From: Undaria pinnatifida
Taxonomy: Eukaryota > Sar > Phaeophyceae > Laminariales > Alariaceae
DNA: 64,000 nt
NCBI GenBank assembly: GCA_012845835.1
Contig: JABAKD010000020.1
Span: 17,522,944-17,586,943, forward strand
Direction: 5' to 3'
Made by a program: the position numbers and the translations under genes. The stretch's first letter is position 1. Each line of letters starts with the position of its first letter. Positions 52,563 through 64,000 of this stretch are shown in pieces. The notes beneath the pieces were generated by a model that was not told the origin of the DNA, ran no database searches, and was given only the letters and a program-made list of their open reading frames with translations.

Positions 52563-55500
52563 ATGAGTCCAGGATTTAACATTTTAGACTATGATTGGAA
52601 TGGAGTAGTATGTGTCCAGGTTTTTGGCATTGCCTCTTCGAGCAAGGCAAGGTGCATATCCCGTTCTGATCAGCCTGTACAACTGCTGCTGTCATCGTCG
52701 ACCCACCTCAGAGTCCCACCTCGGCAACCGGCGCTAAAAAGAAGCACCACTGGCGACGTTATGGAGGAGTCTTCGGGGTCTAATTCTGACGATGGCCCTG
52801 CGGGCGAGGGATGTTTCCCCGATTCGGCATCATCGACCAGCGGAGTATCGTCCTCAAGAAGAACTAAGGGTCCACCTCCATCGAGCCCAGCTGTGAAGAC
52901 TACGCGAACTAGGTGAGGCTTTTGCCGCAGGGACTTTACTTTATCTAGATTGCAACATGTTAGAGATGCACTGCTGTAAGCTGCTGCTGTTTTGTTTCCT
53001 GGTGTTGGTGTGTTGATAGCGCCGCCGCTTGTGTTCCTGTCCTCCGGCTCTCCCTCCTTCCGGCAAAGGCGTTTTCTGAGCTCTGATTTCTTCAGTTGTA
53101 GGCTTTGCTACTCGTGGGGTTGCGGAGCGATGGGTGTGCTCATTTCTCATCGTCCCTGTCGACTGTCGACTGCCTCGTTGTGCCATTAACAGTACCCGGC
53201 CTTCGCGCCCTTCTATCAGCGTAGCTGGTATGACCCTCCTGCACGCGCTCGTGCCGCAAGGGAGTTTTATTTTTTGGGCAATAGTCGGGCGCGGCTTTTG
53301 ATGTGATACACAAGAAAGATGCTATCGTTCGTCCAGGCTTACACGGCTGCTGGTGCTGCCTGTGGAAAGCTTTACTCGTAGCTTTGCGGCGTATGGAATC
53401 ATACGACGCGCAGAGTACGAGCGACACTTTTGGTCGAATGCTGAGCTGATTGCTCCTTGCTGTCGATTGCTGTGTCCCGGCTAGTCACGGCCGTTCGTTC
53501 GTACACATGTCATTAAATCGCCGAACAGGGCATTGCTGTGTCGCCCGTCGTGCTCTTGTGTCTTGGCACACAGCTTCCGGATGCTGCCGACTGGTTCGTT
53601 AGGGGTTTTGGATAGACTAATGCTACCTGATATTTTATAAATAATTTTCAAGGACGTCAGCCGTGAGTTCGACGAATTTCAGGTCCACACTCATCTTTGC
53701 AAGCTGCGTTGTTGGTACTCGTAATATACTGCGATCGTATACCTCGTACCTGGTATGGGTGAGTTTTCATTGGGAGGTGTCCTATTTTTCGTCCACTAAA
53801 CTATAGACTAATGGTACATAGGTGTTGGTATTTATACTTTAGAATTTTGACTACCTGGTACTGATGACACCGGTGCGTAATCTTATTTACGACAACTCGG
53901 TGTATTTCCGGTTTCGCATTTCTACGAGAGGACGCGGATACCGAATATCTGACCCCGCCGAGCACTGGGCCGTTTTGGGCGCACGATAGCTTCAATGATA
54001 GCTCTAGACTGTATCGTGTGCCAAAACAGCCGTGGCAGCTCCGGGATGATTCGGGGCGTGTGGCGCAAGCACGGCGCGGTGTGGTAAACTAGAGCGTACG
54101 ACACCGGTGTCCAATGTAAATAGCAGCACTCTTTTGGATATCTGCGCGATCGCGCGTCGAGATGACGGTTCACAGGAATACTCTCAAGAGGTAATACGCA
54201 CGAGGTACCAAGACAACGTTAGTCTTTTGGGCCGTTCAGCGTTCTACCCATGTGTCCATAGATAAAACCAGGACAGAGAACGGACAAGGTATTATACATA
54301 AATGGTACAGCAGTACACGCTTTCATCGCCCAGCACAGCACCACGCGCATCATCACCATCATACAGCAGTACGAAGCAGCAGTGTATCTAAGTACGCAGT
54401 GTATCAAAAGTACGAGTGGATGGGTGGAAAAATTAACCAGTTCAATGTGAAAGAAACACACAGATGCAGACGTTCATCGCCCAGCGTACAACCACGCGCA
54501 TGATCATCATCACACAGCAGTTATTACAGCAGCAGTAGCAGCAGTGTATCAAAGGTCGAGTAAGACCTGTGATACCCATAAGGTTACGCTTGAGCAGCGC
54601 GCACTTCCTATGATATCACGGCAGGACCTACCTGGCAGAATCTTGATCTTCCCTGCCTCCACAGCGCGTAATTCTCTGATCCAAGAGTTACCTGGTAAGT
54701 AGCAAACCATCTCCCCACAACCCGTTGTCACATCATTGTCACGAGTATCTTTCCGGTTTTTTTTAACCACAAGCGAATAATGAGTCACACGTTGACCTTT
54801 TTCAGCTGAACTTTGTCGCCGTGCGTTGCACCGCGCTGCATCGCGCTGCTGCCGCTCCTCCCCGTTTTGTTTTGCCTATAAAGACACCTCAGCTGCGTGG
54901 GATGCTCGTATTCATCGTTCGACCGGATCTTACCCCGTTTGTCTACTACCCACAAATACCCGACGGGTAAAATACCCTGACTGTTAATCGTCACTTTTCA
55001 CTACCCAGGCGCGAGTAATAAGACGTATGCATCGGTATGGACCTGGCACTTCGTAGACTGACTCCCGATTTCACTTTTTATATGTTTCTGGTGGAGGCAT
55101 AAATTGCGTCAGCTGTGATATAGACTGTGCGTGTACCACCTTTGGGTTGTTTGTGTTTTTCCCTGCGGTATTCCTCAGCTCCAGAGTGACTGGAGCCTGT
55201 CCTGCGACCTCGGACTTGATAATGCGAGTTAATGTGAGAACAAAAACAATGACAACCCTACCCACTAATACCCGCCGGATATTTGGACCTGAATGTGTGG
55301 GTAACCGGGCACTCGATATACGCGGGTGCAGTACCCGGTTAATTATGGGCGACACCGCATCGTTTAATTACCTCTATGTTAAGGTCCGTTTTATCATTTT
55401 GCGCGCTCCGGGAATTCCCGTCCTTTTTGTAAAAACCCCTGCACGCTTCGTCGGTCACGGGCGTTGGGTGTATAATATTTACAGGCAGTAACTTCTTGGT

Positions 55501-58500
55501 TACATTTTTCAGAGACAATCGATGTCATTGACGAGGGCAATGGTTGCGGTCAAAATATCATACCACTATTATAATAGGGTTTCTCAAGAGGCTCGGGTTA
55601 GCTCTCAAGGGTCGGATCGCGTCAGGTTGACCCGAACCGACCCGTGAGATTGGAAAACTTCCTGGCCCGACCCGTTCCGACCCGTGAGAGTCTGACCTAC
55701 CTCCTGACCTGACCCGGCTCGAACCGCGAGATCGTGGAAGCCTCCTGATCCGGCCCGCGGGTTGGATCGTGACCCGTCAGAAGCCCCAAAAGTATCAAAA
55801 TCTTACCGTGTAGCAGGTACGCTGGTACCTTGTACCTGGTATGTGATATGCGCCACCGGCCCTCTCATAATCGGCGGCTTATGATACACTTTTTTCATAA
55901 GAAAGTGTCCCTCCAGAAACTTGGCCCAAAAATTGCTGTGAAGTAAGAGATTCGACAGCTGTTATACTAAAGATAGTGTTGTAGACACCCTTTATCAAAT
56001 AAGCAGGCAAGCCTGAAACCAGTAGATCGGTTTATTATCAGAAAGCTGGTATATGCTTGGTGTATAAACGCGGGTCCCCCTTGCCTAAGAACCCTACTAC
56101 CTACCCATCTCTCCGTGAGTTGCGGATGGAGTCGGATAGTTCAGCAGATGGCAGCAGCAAACAACCATTTCGTGCACGTAGGCATATGGTGCCGAAACAG
56201 AAAAGGCCGATGAGCTTTCTTTACCTGCGAGCTCTACGTACGTATGTATGTATAGCAAGAGCAGCTGCAATAAAAGCGGCAGCAGCAGCGGGGGTGCCCA
56301 AGCGCCGAAGCCTGGCTTGGAAAGCAGAGACACCGTTTTGTAGTATTAATAGTTGAGGTTACATCGCATAGGGAACCGAAAGGGGAGTAGTAACCTGCAG
56401 TTTTATTTGCTGTTCATTTGCACACCAGAAGTAACTTGGGGTTGTTTTTTATTTTTCCATGATCTCGTATGTTGTAGTACAAGAGTACAGCAGTGGTGAC
56501 GATCACTGCCTGGAGACGTTTGCGCAGCTACAGCAGTGTTGACAGGCCCACGTCGAAATGCGAGAGGGATGGTGCAGAGCAAGCGGCGCGATCAGTGATG
56601 AAGGCAGTGAGGGATAGTAGCTGGCCTGCGCCCAAGCGAATGACTAGGCTGTTATTTCTCCCACCCACCCACCCACCCACTGTTTTTGTTTCGAAGATGA
56701 GGGGAAGGGGGATCTAACGCATTTCGCTTATCTTTATTAGACACTACGTGTTTGAAGGAGTTCCCACGGCGTCGTGTGGTGAGGGGACTCAGTCGTCGCA
56801 CACTACTGCTGTGTGGGTTTTTTGTTGGGGCCTGGCTAATGGTCGATGGAGGGAGGGATTGGAGTTAGGATAGTTATCGGTTGGGTACCGTAAAGTGTGG
56901 TTGCGGTCGACTGTTCGCGGGAGGGCTTTCCCTCCGAAATCGCAGACACGACAGCAGAGTACAACGGTATCACAAAACGCATCGTGTTTTTCGTGTAGAA
57001 GGCAGTCCACAGGGCTGCGGGAGTGTTAGCAGAAGTATTCAGCAGCTGTATTATTGGCTGTCAGCACTTGCAAGAGTTACTTTTAACTCGTGCTTAGCGC
57101 AGGTAGGCTGTTTTGTGACAATAATTTAGATATTTAGACGTTCCATCAGCCGGATATTTAAAATCGCGTTTAGTTCCCTTGAGCAATCGTTCATATGGTA
57201 GCCTCCCGTCACAATGCCGTTTGGTGCCATCGACCTACCCTTTTCGTATAACGACTTCCGATCACAAATAGTACCGCCATAGCTGAACAGTGCAACGGAG
57301 AATGGCATGGCTACTCGTATCGTTGGCGCTGCGTTACAGTGACTTGCGCAAAAGCTCGCGATCGGGGCATCACGCACAGCTTGCAAACACGAATTTCAAC
57401 GAAATCCTCGATCTCACAGCGGCTGATATTTTTTTTTACAGTCTTTGGGATAGACTCACTGTGAAGTCGATGCCTTCGGAGGCCACCCTTGGCAGTTCGC
57501 TGGCCTGTCAGACTTCTCTCAGCTCTTGTTTGCTGACGGGAAAATTATTTTTTCCCCACCGATCCCAGGACTTTTTTTGTTTTTCCTTTTCCCTCATTTC
57601 CCTTTTTCTTCGCGTATTTGAACCTGATTTTTCTGCGCGCACCGCGTGAAGGCGCACTGCTCCGATAGCCACAGTAGCTACACACCGCAAGCACAGCAGG
57701 AGAACATGCAATCTGCCCTGCACAGAGCAGCAAGTACATACTGCAGTACGTTCGTGTCGACCATACAGAACAGAGCGACAATGCAAGCCAGCAGACAAGT
57801 ACAAGTGTTGCCGAGAACCATGTATGTTGGTAAAAGTATTTTATGTTTCCTTTTTCCTTTTTGTTTTTTGATGTTGATGTTCTTACGTCATGAAGCCACC
57901 AAAAATTTAGTTGGATTTGTTGCAAGTACCGCTGACACTCAGCCCTGTGAACCTGTGAAGGACCGCCGTCAATATTAACCCCTTGAGGGCCCCGACACCC
58001 ATCCCTATCCTTATTCCAAGTAATTTGTCCCCCAAAACGGGTTTCCAGTTGCACAGGCGTTAATAGACGTAATAGACGTACGGCAGTAGTAGCGTATGCT
58101 GCCTGTGTGTGTGTGCTTTCCCCACGCATCGATCTTCAGTACTCCCACTGTCCGTGCCGACTCGTCGTCCTAGAGATTAAAGCAAAGCTCTGCAGTCTGT
58201 AGTCACTAGCTTCGAGACAGGCATCGGAAGAACTACGGCAAGATACCAGGTACGTCCGGTATACCCATGCATGTGGCGTCCGGGTTGTTTTCCTGGAGCA
58301 TGGCGGTGGCGGGGCTCTTGGCTTTTTCAAAGTCCCCTGTTTACACCCTACAATGAAGCATGGATCTCTTACCTGCTCCGCGTTTTTTTTTTTTCTTCCT
58401 TCTTCTGTTTTTCCTTCCTGGAGCAAGCGCCCTGTGTATCATACTTTAACTTCCACCGCTACCCTCTCTCTCCGTCTCCCACGCTGTAGGACGGTCAAGT

Positions 58501-61500
58501 CGCGGGCGATATTCACCCCAGAGGATAACACGGAGAAGAAGCCGCGGGGTAGGGGTGGCAAGCCCGGCAAACGGAGGTACCGTAGGAGGGGGTTGAAGGA
58601 GCTTTTGGGAGACGAGGAGGTTCACCAGCCGACGGAGGCGTCTGGTGACGGCGGGGCTGGAACTGGCGATGCGCTTAGGTGATGGTGCCGAAATGGGGCT
58701 GGGTGATGAGAACTGAAAATCGGTTACTTGTACCTGGTACGATGAATTATTGATCCGAAAAATGCCAGAAGGAAAGGAAGCACCACGAAAAACCCCAAAG
58801 CGCTGTCAAATGAGCTACTCGTAGGGTTATGAAAACTGAAATCGGATATACACGTCTGTGTATGTTGTTGATCCGAAAAAATGCGAGGAGGAAAAGAAGC
58901 ACATGGCGAAAAATCCGAAAGTTGCAGTGGCTTTGGAATGCGTGTGTAGATAAAACCAGACATCATGTTGAATTTTGACGGTCTCTGCAGTCAGCAGAGG
59001 AACCTCCCGTGGATGGGCTACTACTGTGTGTTCCAGTGGTCTCTTGTTTGTTTGCCTCGTTTCAGTAGCAGTACGAAGAGCTTACCATATATGTTGTAGT
59101 TTTTGACCACATATGATAGCTCGTCTCTCTAGGAGGCATCGGCACGGACTAGCGCGGACACTGGTTGTGCTGGATGTAGTAGATGAGTGGAAATATAAAT
59201 TTGACGTGAAGAACACGCACACCAATTTATTGGAGGAAACAGTTGGGGCACACTGCCGCACGAGACGAAGCGGGTTGTCCCTTGATTGGTTGGTTGGATA
59301 TGATTGGCTTAGGGTTGGGGTTAGATGTCGTTCTTAGTGAATGCCAACGTTTTTCTCGAGAAGGTGGTACGATACCCTGTTCTACAGCGACATGCAACAC
59401 AACATAACATTCGATTAAAACAGCATTTCTACCATTCGATTATTCATTATTTAGCCCCCCCCCCCCCCCCATCAGCAAAACGCGGCCCACCCCTAACTAT
59501 TTCTGTTTGTTTATTGTCCCGCCGCAGGAAGCGTTCCCGAAATGAGAGCGACGGCGAGAACCGATGGGACAGGATCCGTGCGAAGGTCAAACTGTTGTTG
59601 TTGAAGATACGAAGGGACACCCACTACTTGCAGGTGAAGGGAGAGAGGGAGATGGAGGGAGGGGGAGAAAGAAGGAGGGGTGAGGGTTGTCCTGGTATAC
59701 TGCTGTTACGCATGCTGTCAAGTGGCCTACTTCGCCTGGACTTCCACTACTGTTATGCTCGTACGAAGGCGTGTTTTTTGTTCGAATGCTGCGGTGGTCG
59801 CCTCTGTAGGGTTAACACTGCTTACGCGCACTCGTGTGTAGCATGCTGTTGTAGAGAAGCGAAGCTTCTGGTTGGTGCGCATCACATAGGGTGGTGGTCA
59901 AGGAGTACCAGATCTAATAGCGAAAGAACTCGGTTACTGCTCTACCGGTCGCGAAAGAGGTGGGTCGGGTTTGGGTAGTGGATACGGCCATGCACGAGGA
60001 AGGAGAAACCTTGGTGGAGCTCGCGTCAAAGTGGTAGGTGCGCAGCAGGTGCTGAGTTTCAGAGGATGTTGTAGAAATATGCAGCAGTGCTCAGTTTTTT
60101 TTTCGGAACTGACCGACATGATCGGTTTTATGAACGTCACCGCTGTGAAGAGAGTCCAAGGCATTGCTGATGGGCGTATGGGTGCGCTTCTTTCCCATCG
60201 TTAGCCATGGCGCATTTGCTCGCTTTGGCGGGTAGCAGCGGAGTTGGAGGACCGGATGCGGCGTAATATTGAGTGGATGCACGGAGTTGTGAAGGTACCT
60301 GCTGAGATATGAGATATACCGGTATTTTTTAGTCGCACCCCTCCACACCTGCGTCATCACCGCCTCACCCCCCCCGCCTCCCGTTACCTCGTCCCCCTCG
60401 TGCGCGTGTTGTGTTGTTTTTCTTGCCCACCCCTGCGCCATCATCGTCTCACCCCCCCCCTGCGCCATCATCGTCTCACCCCCCCCCTCCCCCCCCCGCC
60501 CACTACCGCATCCCCCATGTTCTTCTGGACTACCCCCCCGCTTCACCTCATCGGTATCACTCGACGGGAACAGGTCTACGCACAGGACGGCTGGAAGAGC
60601 AGCGGTAGGGAGAAGCTCAAGCCGACGGTGGAGCTAGGCAAGGTGCGCGGCGTGGCGTGGTCTGATGCAGTGTGTTTGAAGCAGTGTTTTCGCGTCTTCC
60701 AGCGCGGGACGGAATCGCGGTTTGTCGCGGTGCGCCCACATAGAAACTTCCCCCCTTTACAGGGTGCTTGGTACCAAGGTATACCTTTTGGGGTGATAAC
60801 GAAGGCGTAATCCCATCGAAAATAACAACACCTGAGTTTTTGGGAAAGAACAAAGTAGTCGGGTGCTGTGTGGGGTTGTTTCTGCCGTAGCCAAAGGGTT
60901 AGGTGCTATCTTGCGTTGGAGATGGGTGGGTGCCTGTGGCGCAGGGCCAGCCTGATCGCGCTGGCAGGGCAAGCAAAGCGTCTACCCTTGCTGGCCAAAT
61001 GCAAACGTTGCGCCTTACCTACTTGGATCTTTGAGTGCGCGATACTCGAGCTGGCATGCTTGTTAACCGCGGGGTCGGTGCGATATAGCTGTAAATACTG
61101 CTTGGTTTCCCGCAGTTATTTTATCGTTGTCTTGGCACGGGGGTTTTTTGCGGGGGAAGGCAGGCGTAGGTACCCCGGGGCGAAAACTAGGCAGACCATC
61201 GTCCCTTACCTTATCGACTGAATAATTACGTTTCAGCAGCTTGAAAAAAAAAATCAGCATTATCAATAGACTAGATATGGAGCATTTACTCTTGCTCCTC
61301 GTTTGGAAGAGGAGTTTTACCTTACGAGTCATTCCCACTCCAGCTCTAGAAGATGCTGGCCTAGTGTCCACTGGTTTTACCCGTAGTCGATATTGTTTGT
61401 TTTCCCTTTCCGGCTCCCGGCGCTTATCTTTTGATTTGATGTTTTTTGCTGCTCGCGGTGCGGGGACATACAGGCGACAGAGCGTGTGAAGAAAGTGAAG

Positions 61501-63546
61501 GCGGAGCTGAGAGATTTGACCAAACGCCTGACGGAGATGAACTCCGGTGGCGCACGATGGGGGGCGTTGCAGGAAGACCCGGAAGGCCTTATCGAGGTCG
61601 CCAAGATTATGTGCACGAAGTGAGTTTGTGGATCGCGGTAAGGCAGGTGGTGGCACTGCTGTTGTGCCTCACCTCTCGAGACAATATCGGTCTCACACGG
61701 ATAGCGCTTGCTTGTGCTGCTACTGCTGTTGCTGCTGCTGCAGCGAAGTGAACGCATTCTGGTTCCATCGGGCTAATCGCACCGAGTACAGTCGGGGTAG
61801 CTCCTTGGAAGTTGGTGTGTGCGCTTGGAGGCGTGCATACAGGGCGCTATATGGCGTTCACGTGCTCAGCGATCGACCCCTACCAACGGCAAGCACAGTA
61901 GGCGACAAAGCGTGGACCGTGCTGGCGGCTGGTGGGGCTCTACCCCACGACCCCGGCCTCGCGCGTGTTCATTTTTTTACATAGTTTCTAAGGAAAGGAA
62001 AGAAGGGTTTCCACAAGAAAAATATACCTTGCGCAGCACCGATCACGTCGTGCTTACGCCCCGCCCCCCCCCCCCCCTGGCACTTTCTGCTAGGTGCAAC
62101 CGCGGTGACTCCGACGACAACGACGACATTTTGCTGTGCGACTACGCGGGGTGCTTCAGGTGAGCGCTGGGTAAACCGGAAGCAGGCTGCCTGCTCGCGA
62201 GATTTTTGTGGTCGTGCAGACGGGTGCGTCTAGCGCTGTATAGCCGTGGTGGTAGGCGCGTTGCGGTAGTCGCTGTTGTTCTCTGCGGTTACTATTTCTC
62301 GGATGTGGGTACCTGGCACCCCATACGTATGTAGAAGAGGCTTTGGCTCGAACGACGTGTGTCACGCGTCGCGTACCGGCAATTCTGCCGAACATATCAA
62401 ATCGGAGTATTGTTTCTGGTTCCTGTAGGTTCGTTGTCGGTCGAAGGAGGTGTGTCTTGACTGTTTTTTGTCGGCTCAGAGGGCATTCCGTTTGGGCGGC
62501 ATGCGACACCTGCGCTTTGCTTCTCCTGTTGCGGTCCTGACAGTCCTTCGCCGTGGTTGCGCTGGTTGTCTCCCACCACCCGTCCTGCCTTTTTTTTTCA
62601 AGCCTCGGGCGCTGGCGTTGGCTCCCGCAACCGTTTCGCCCCTCTTTATAGTTTTCTGCGCCAATCTGCGTGTTGTCGATTGTGCGTGTTCATTGGTTCT
62701 TGATTGGCAGGGCTTATCATCAGAACTGCCTATCCCCTCCCATCAAGCCGGAGGCGTTTCCCGGCGAGGAGGAAGACTGGTTCTGCTGGCAGTGCGAGTG
62801 CCTCGCCGACTGCCTGGAAATGTTGGAGGAAGAGTTCCATGTGGGTTCGCCGTACGTACGCATAAATGGCACGTTGCGTGACTGGAGAGTTGTCCGGCGG
62901 CGTCAAGAAGTATAACCAAGATAGCACTGGTTGAGCGTGTCGCTGAATGCAACGTTCTTTGTAGCTGGATGCGATGGATGTGTTGTATATACTATGGCAG
63001 TCCATATACTAGTATAGGTCTTGCCAGTGGAGGCTGGCATCATATCTCTTCCAGGGGGGCTTGCGGGCCACCCGCCTGTAGGGGGCAGTCTATAGATGCT
63101 GCCGCCGCAGAAGTCGGTTCTTGGGTTGTTGGAAACTGCTCTTAGTCCACCCGCCGTTCGATGCACACGGTAAATATGGATCCACCACCACCACCACCAC
63201 CATGGTTGGTCTCGAAAAGGATGCGTGGTCGATGGTCAATTTCTGAAGGCAAGCAACAAATGAATACGCCCCCCCCCCCCCCCCGGCATCAGTTTCCACT
63301 CCGAGGTGGTCGAAGTTTATGTCTACGCTCCGCGCCGTGTGTGATGTCACGGCTCCTTCGAACCCCCCCCCCCCCCCCCCCCTCTCCTGCATAACGAACT
63401 GTCCTGATTGCTTGGAACAGGGGAGTAAGTTCGCGTCTTGGGAAGACGTTTTCCCAGAAGCGAAGGAGGGAGCGGATTCGGGTGCCGGGGCACAGGGAAA
63501 TGTCTTGTCGGACGATTCTGACGATTCTGATGATGAAAGCTTCAAG
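52563..63546 (+). CDS. PHD-finger protein of the HAT3.1/PRH type (3' end outside window)
   Basis: Members of this family are nuclear chromatin or DNA-binding factors; in plants they carry a PHD finger followed by a homeodomain. Exons: 52563-52912, 58490-58678, 59528-59633, 60574-60642, 61474-61619, 62094-62159, 62711-62840 and 63421-63546. Joins are phase 2, 2, 0, 0, 2, 2 and 0 and all agree (394 codons so far). Visible: an acidic Ser-rich N-terminus, a basic segment (RGRGGKPGKRRYRRRG), GWKSSGREKLKPTVEL (as in plant GWKGQSLEKLRPEKEL), a helical linker, then a complete C4HC3 PHD finger starting MCTKC, with ILLCDYAGCFRAYHQNC and WFCWQC, then WEDVFPEA and an acidic SDDSDDSDD tract, as in plant relatives. 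The start could instead be the in-frame ATG at 52761. More exons lie to the right. Confidence 0.85.
52913..58489 (+). other. 5.6-kb first intron of PHD gene
   Basis: It holds R10 (53653), a GGGTC MITE (55575-55795), and a 57330-57425 stretch that resembles 41195-41300. A stretch near 56130-56220 (MESDSSADGSSKQPFRARRH) reads like protein and could be an extra or alternative exon, but splice sites are weak. No other gene is seen. Confidence 0.45.
55575..55795. repeat. GGGTC-type MITE copy in PHD-gene intron 1
   Basis: Repeated GACCCGACCCGTGAG-like stretches and a terminal GTGACCCGTCAGAAGCCCC match the family at 18035. It lies in the 5.6-kb first intron of the PHD gene. Confidence 0.4.
63180..63290 (-). 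repeat. Family R1 dispersed repeat, short copy
   Basis: On the reverse strand a poly(G) head (C tract at about 63269-63284) joins ATTCATTTGTTGCTTGC, then GACCATCGACCACGCATCC and TTTCGAGACC. It lies in the intron before exon 8 of the PHD gene. Confidence 0.55.
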
Positions 63547-63792
63547 GTACGAACGCAAAAATGGAGACGGATTTTGCGACCGGCGGTATGTAAGTAGTCG
63601 GGGTGTTTTTTTTGTCATCTGACGAAGGTGGGAGGGCTCTCAAGGAAGGCGGGGTTACATGGAGACGTTTAGAGGATGAAAGCTTGAAGGTACGAACACA
63701 AAAATGGAGACGGCTTTTGCGACCGGCGGTATGTAAGCAGTCGGGGGTGGGAGGGCTCTCAAGGAAGGCGGGGGTTACATGGAGATGTTTAG
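63532..63792 (+). repeat. Tandem duplication of PHD-gene exon 8 end plus splice donor
   Basis: GATGAAAGCTTCAAGGTACG at 63532 recurs as GATGAAAGCTTGAAGGTACG at 63675, a period of about 143 bp, with matching downstream sequence through CGGGGGTTACATGGAGATGT near 63770-63785. Confidence 0.85.
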
Positions 63793-64000
63793 GTGGAGGC
63801 GTGCAACTAGCAAACCTGACGCCCCCGACTGCGATGGAGAACCAGTTTGGTTTTTGGTCTATGGACGACGGAGTCCCGAATTTTCACGCTTGTAACACCC
63901 ACCGGGCTTCCGAGCCCTTGTCCCCTCACCCCTCTTTGGGGGCAGCGTTTCGCTCACGTAGGGTTGGCCGTGCGGTACTATTTGATCGATGGTAACCCTA

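Overview
The window looks like nuclear DNA of a flagellated stramenopile, most likely a brown alga of the Ectocarpus type. This is inferred from gene structure and content: many small GT-AG exons separated by introns of 0.2 to 6 kb, an intraflagellar-transport gene, a giant secreted repeat protein, and dense short dispersed repeats. No species can be proven from sequence alone.

Layout. (1) 473-37896, minus strand: one giant gene of at least 20 exons. Every intron phase except one region agrees when the exons are joined, giving at least 1,323 codons. It starts with an Arg-rich signal peptide, continues with filamin-like beta-sandwich repeats (exons 1-7), then six tandem Ig/cadherin-like repeats of roughly 120 residues (exons 8-20), and runs off the left edge. 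Its introns hold a non-autonomous hAT transposon with perfect 8-bp target duplications (3412-4472), several dispersed repeat families, tRNA-like SINEs and a 770-bp minisatellite. (2) 39004-about 44292, plus strand: an IFT27/RABL4-like small GTPase, divergent from the giant gene with about 1.1 kb between start codons. Its first intron contains minus-strand coding-like fragments. (3) 45877-about 47040, minus: the C-terminal exon of a pentatricopeptide-repeat (PPR) protein. (4) 48520-52294, minus: a complete four-exon gene for a helical, coiled-coil-like protein of about 315 residues that I do not recognise. (5) 52563-63546 and beyond, plus: a PHD-finger protein whose segments match, in order, the plant HAT3.1/PRH family. 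The homeodomain expected C-terminal to the PHD finger lies past the window. Genes 4 and 5 are divergent with only 268 bp between start codons.

How the genes relate. There is no operon logic here. Two divergent pairs may share promoters. The most interesting biology is the giant secreted repeat protein beside a ciliary GTPase gene. A second theme is that three separate genes carry short tandem duplications exactly spanning an exon 3' end and its splice donor. Exon coordinates come from splice motifs, frame and repeat alignment read by eye. No homology search or transcript data was available.
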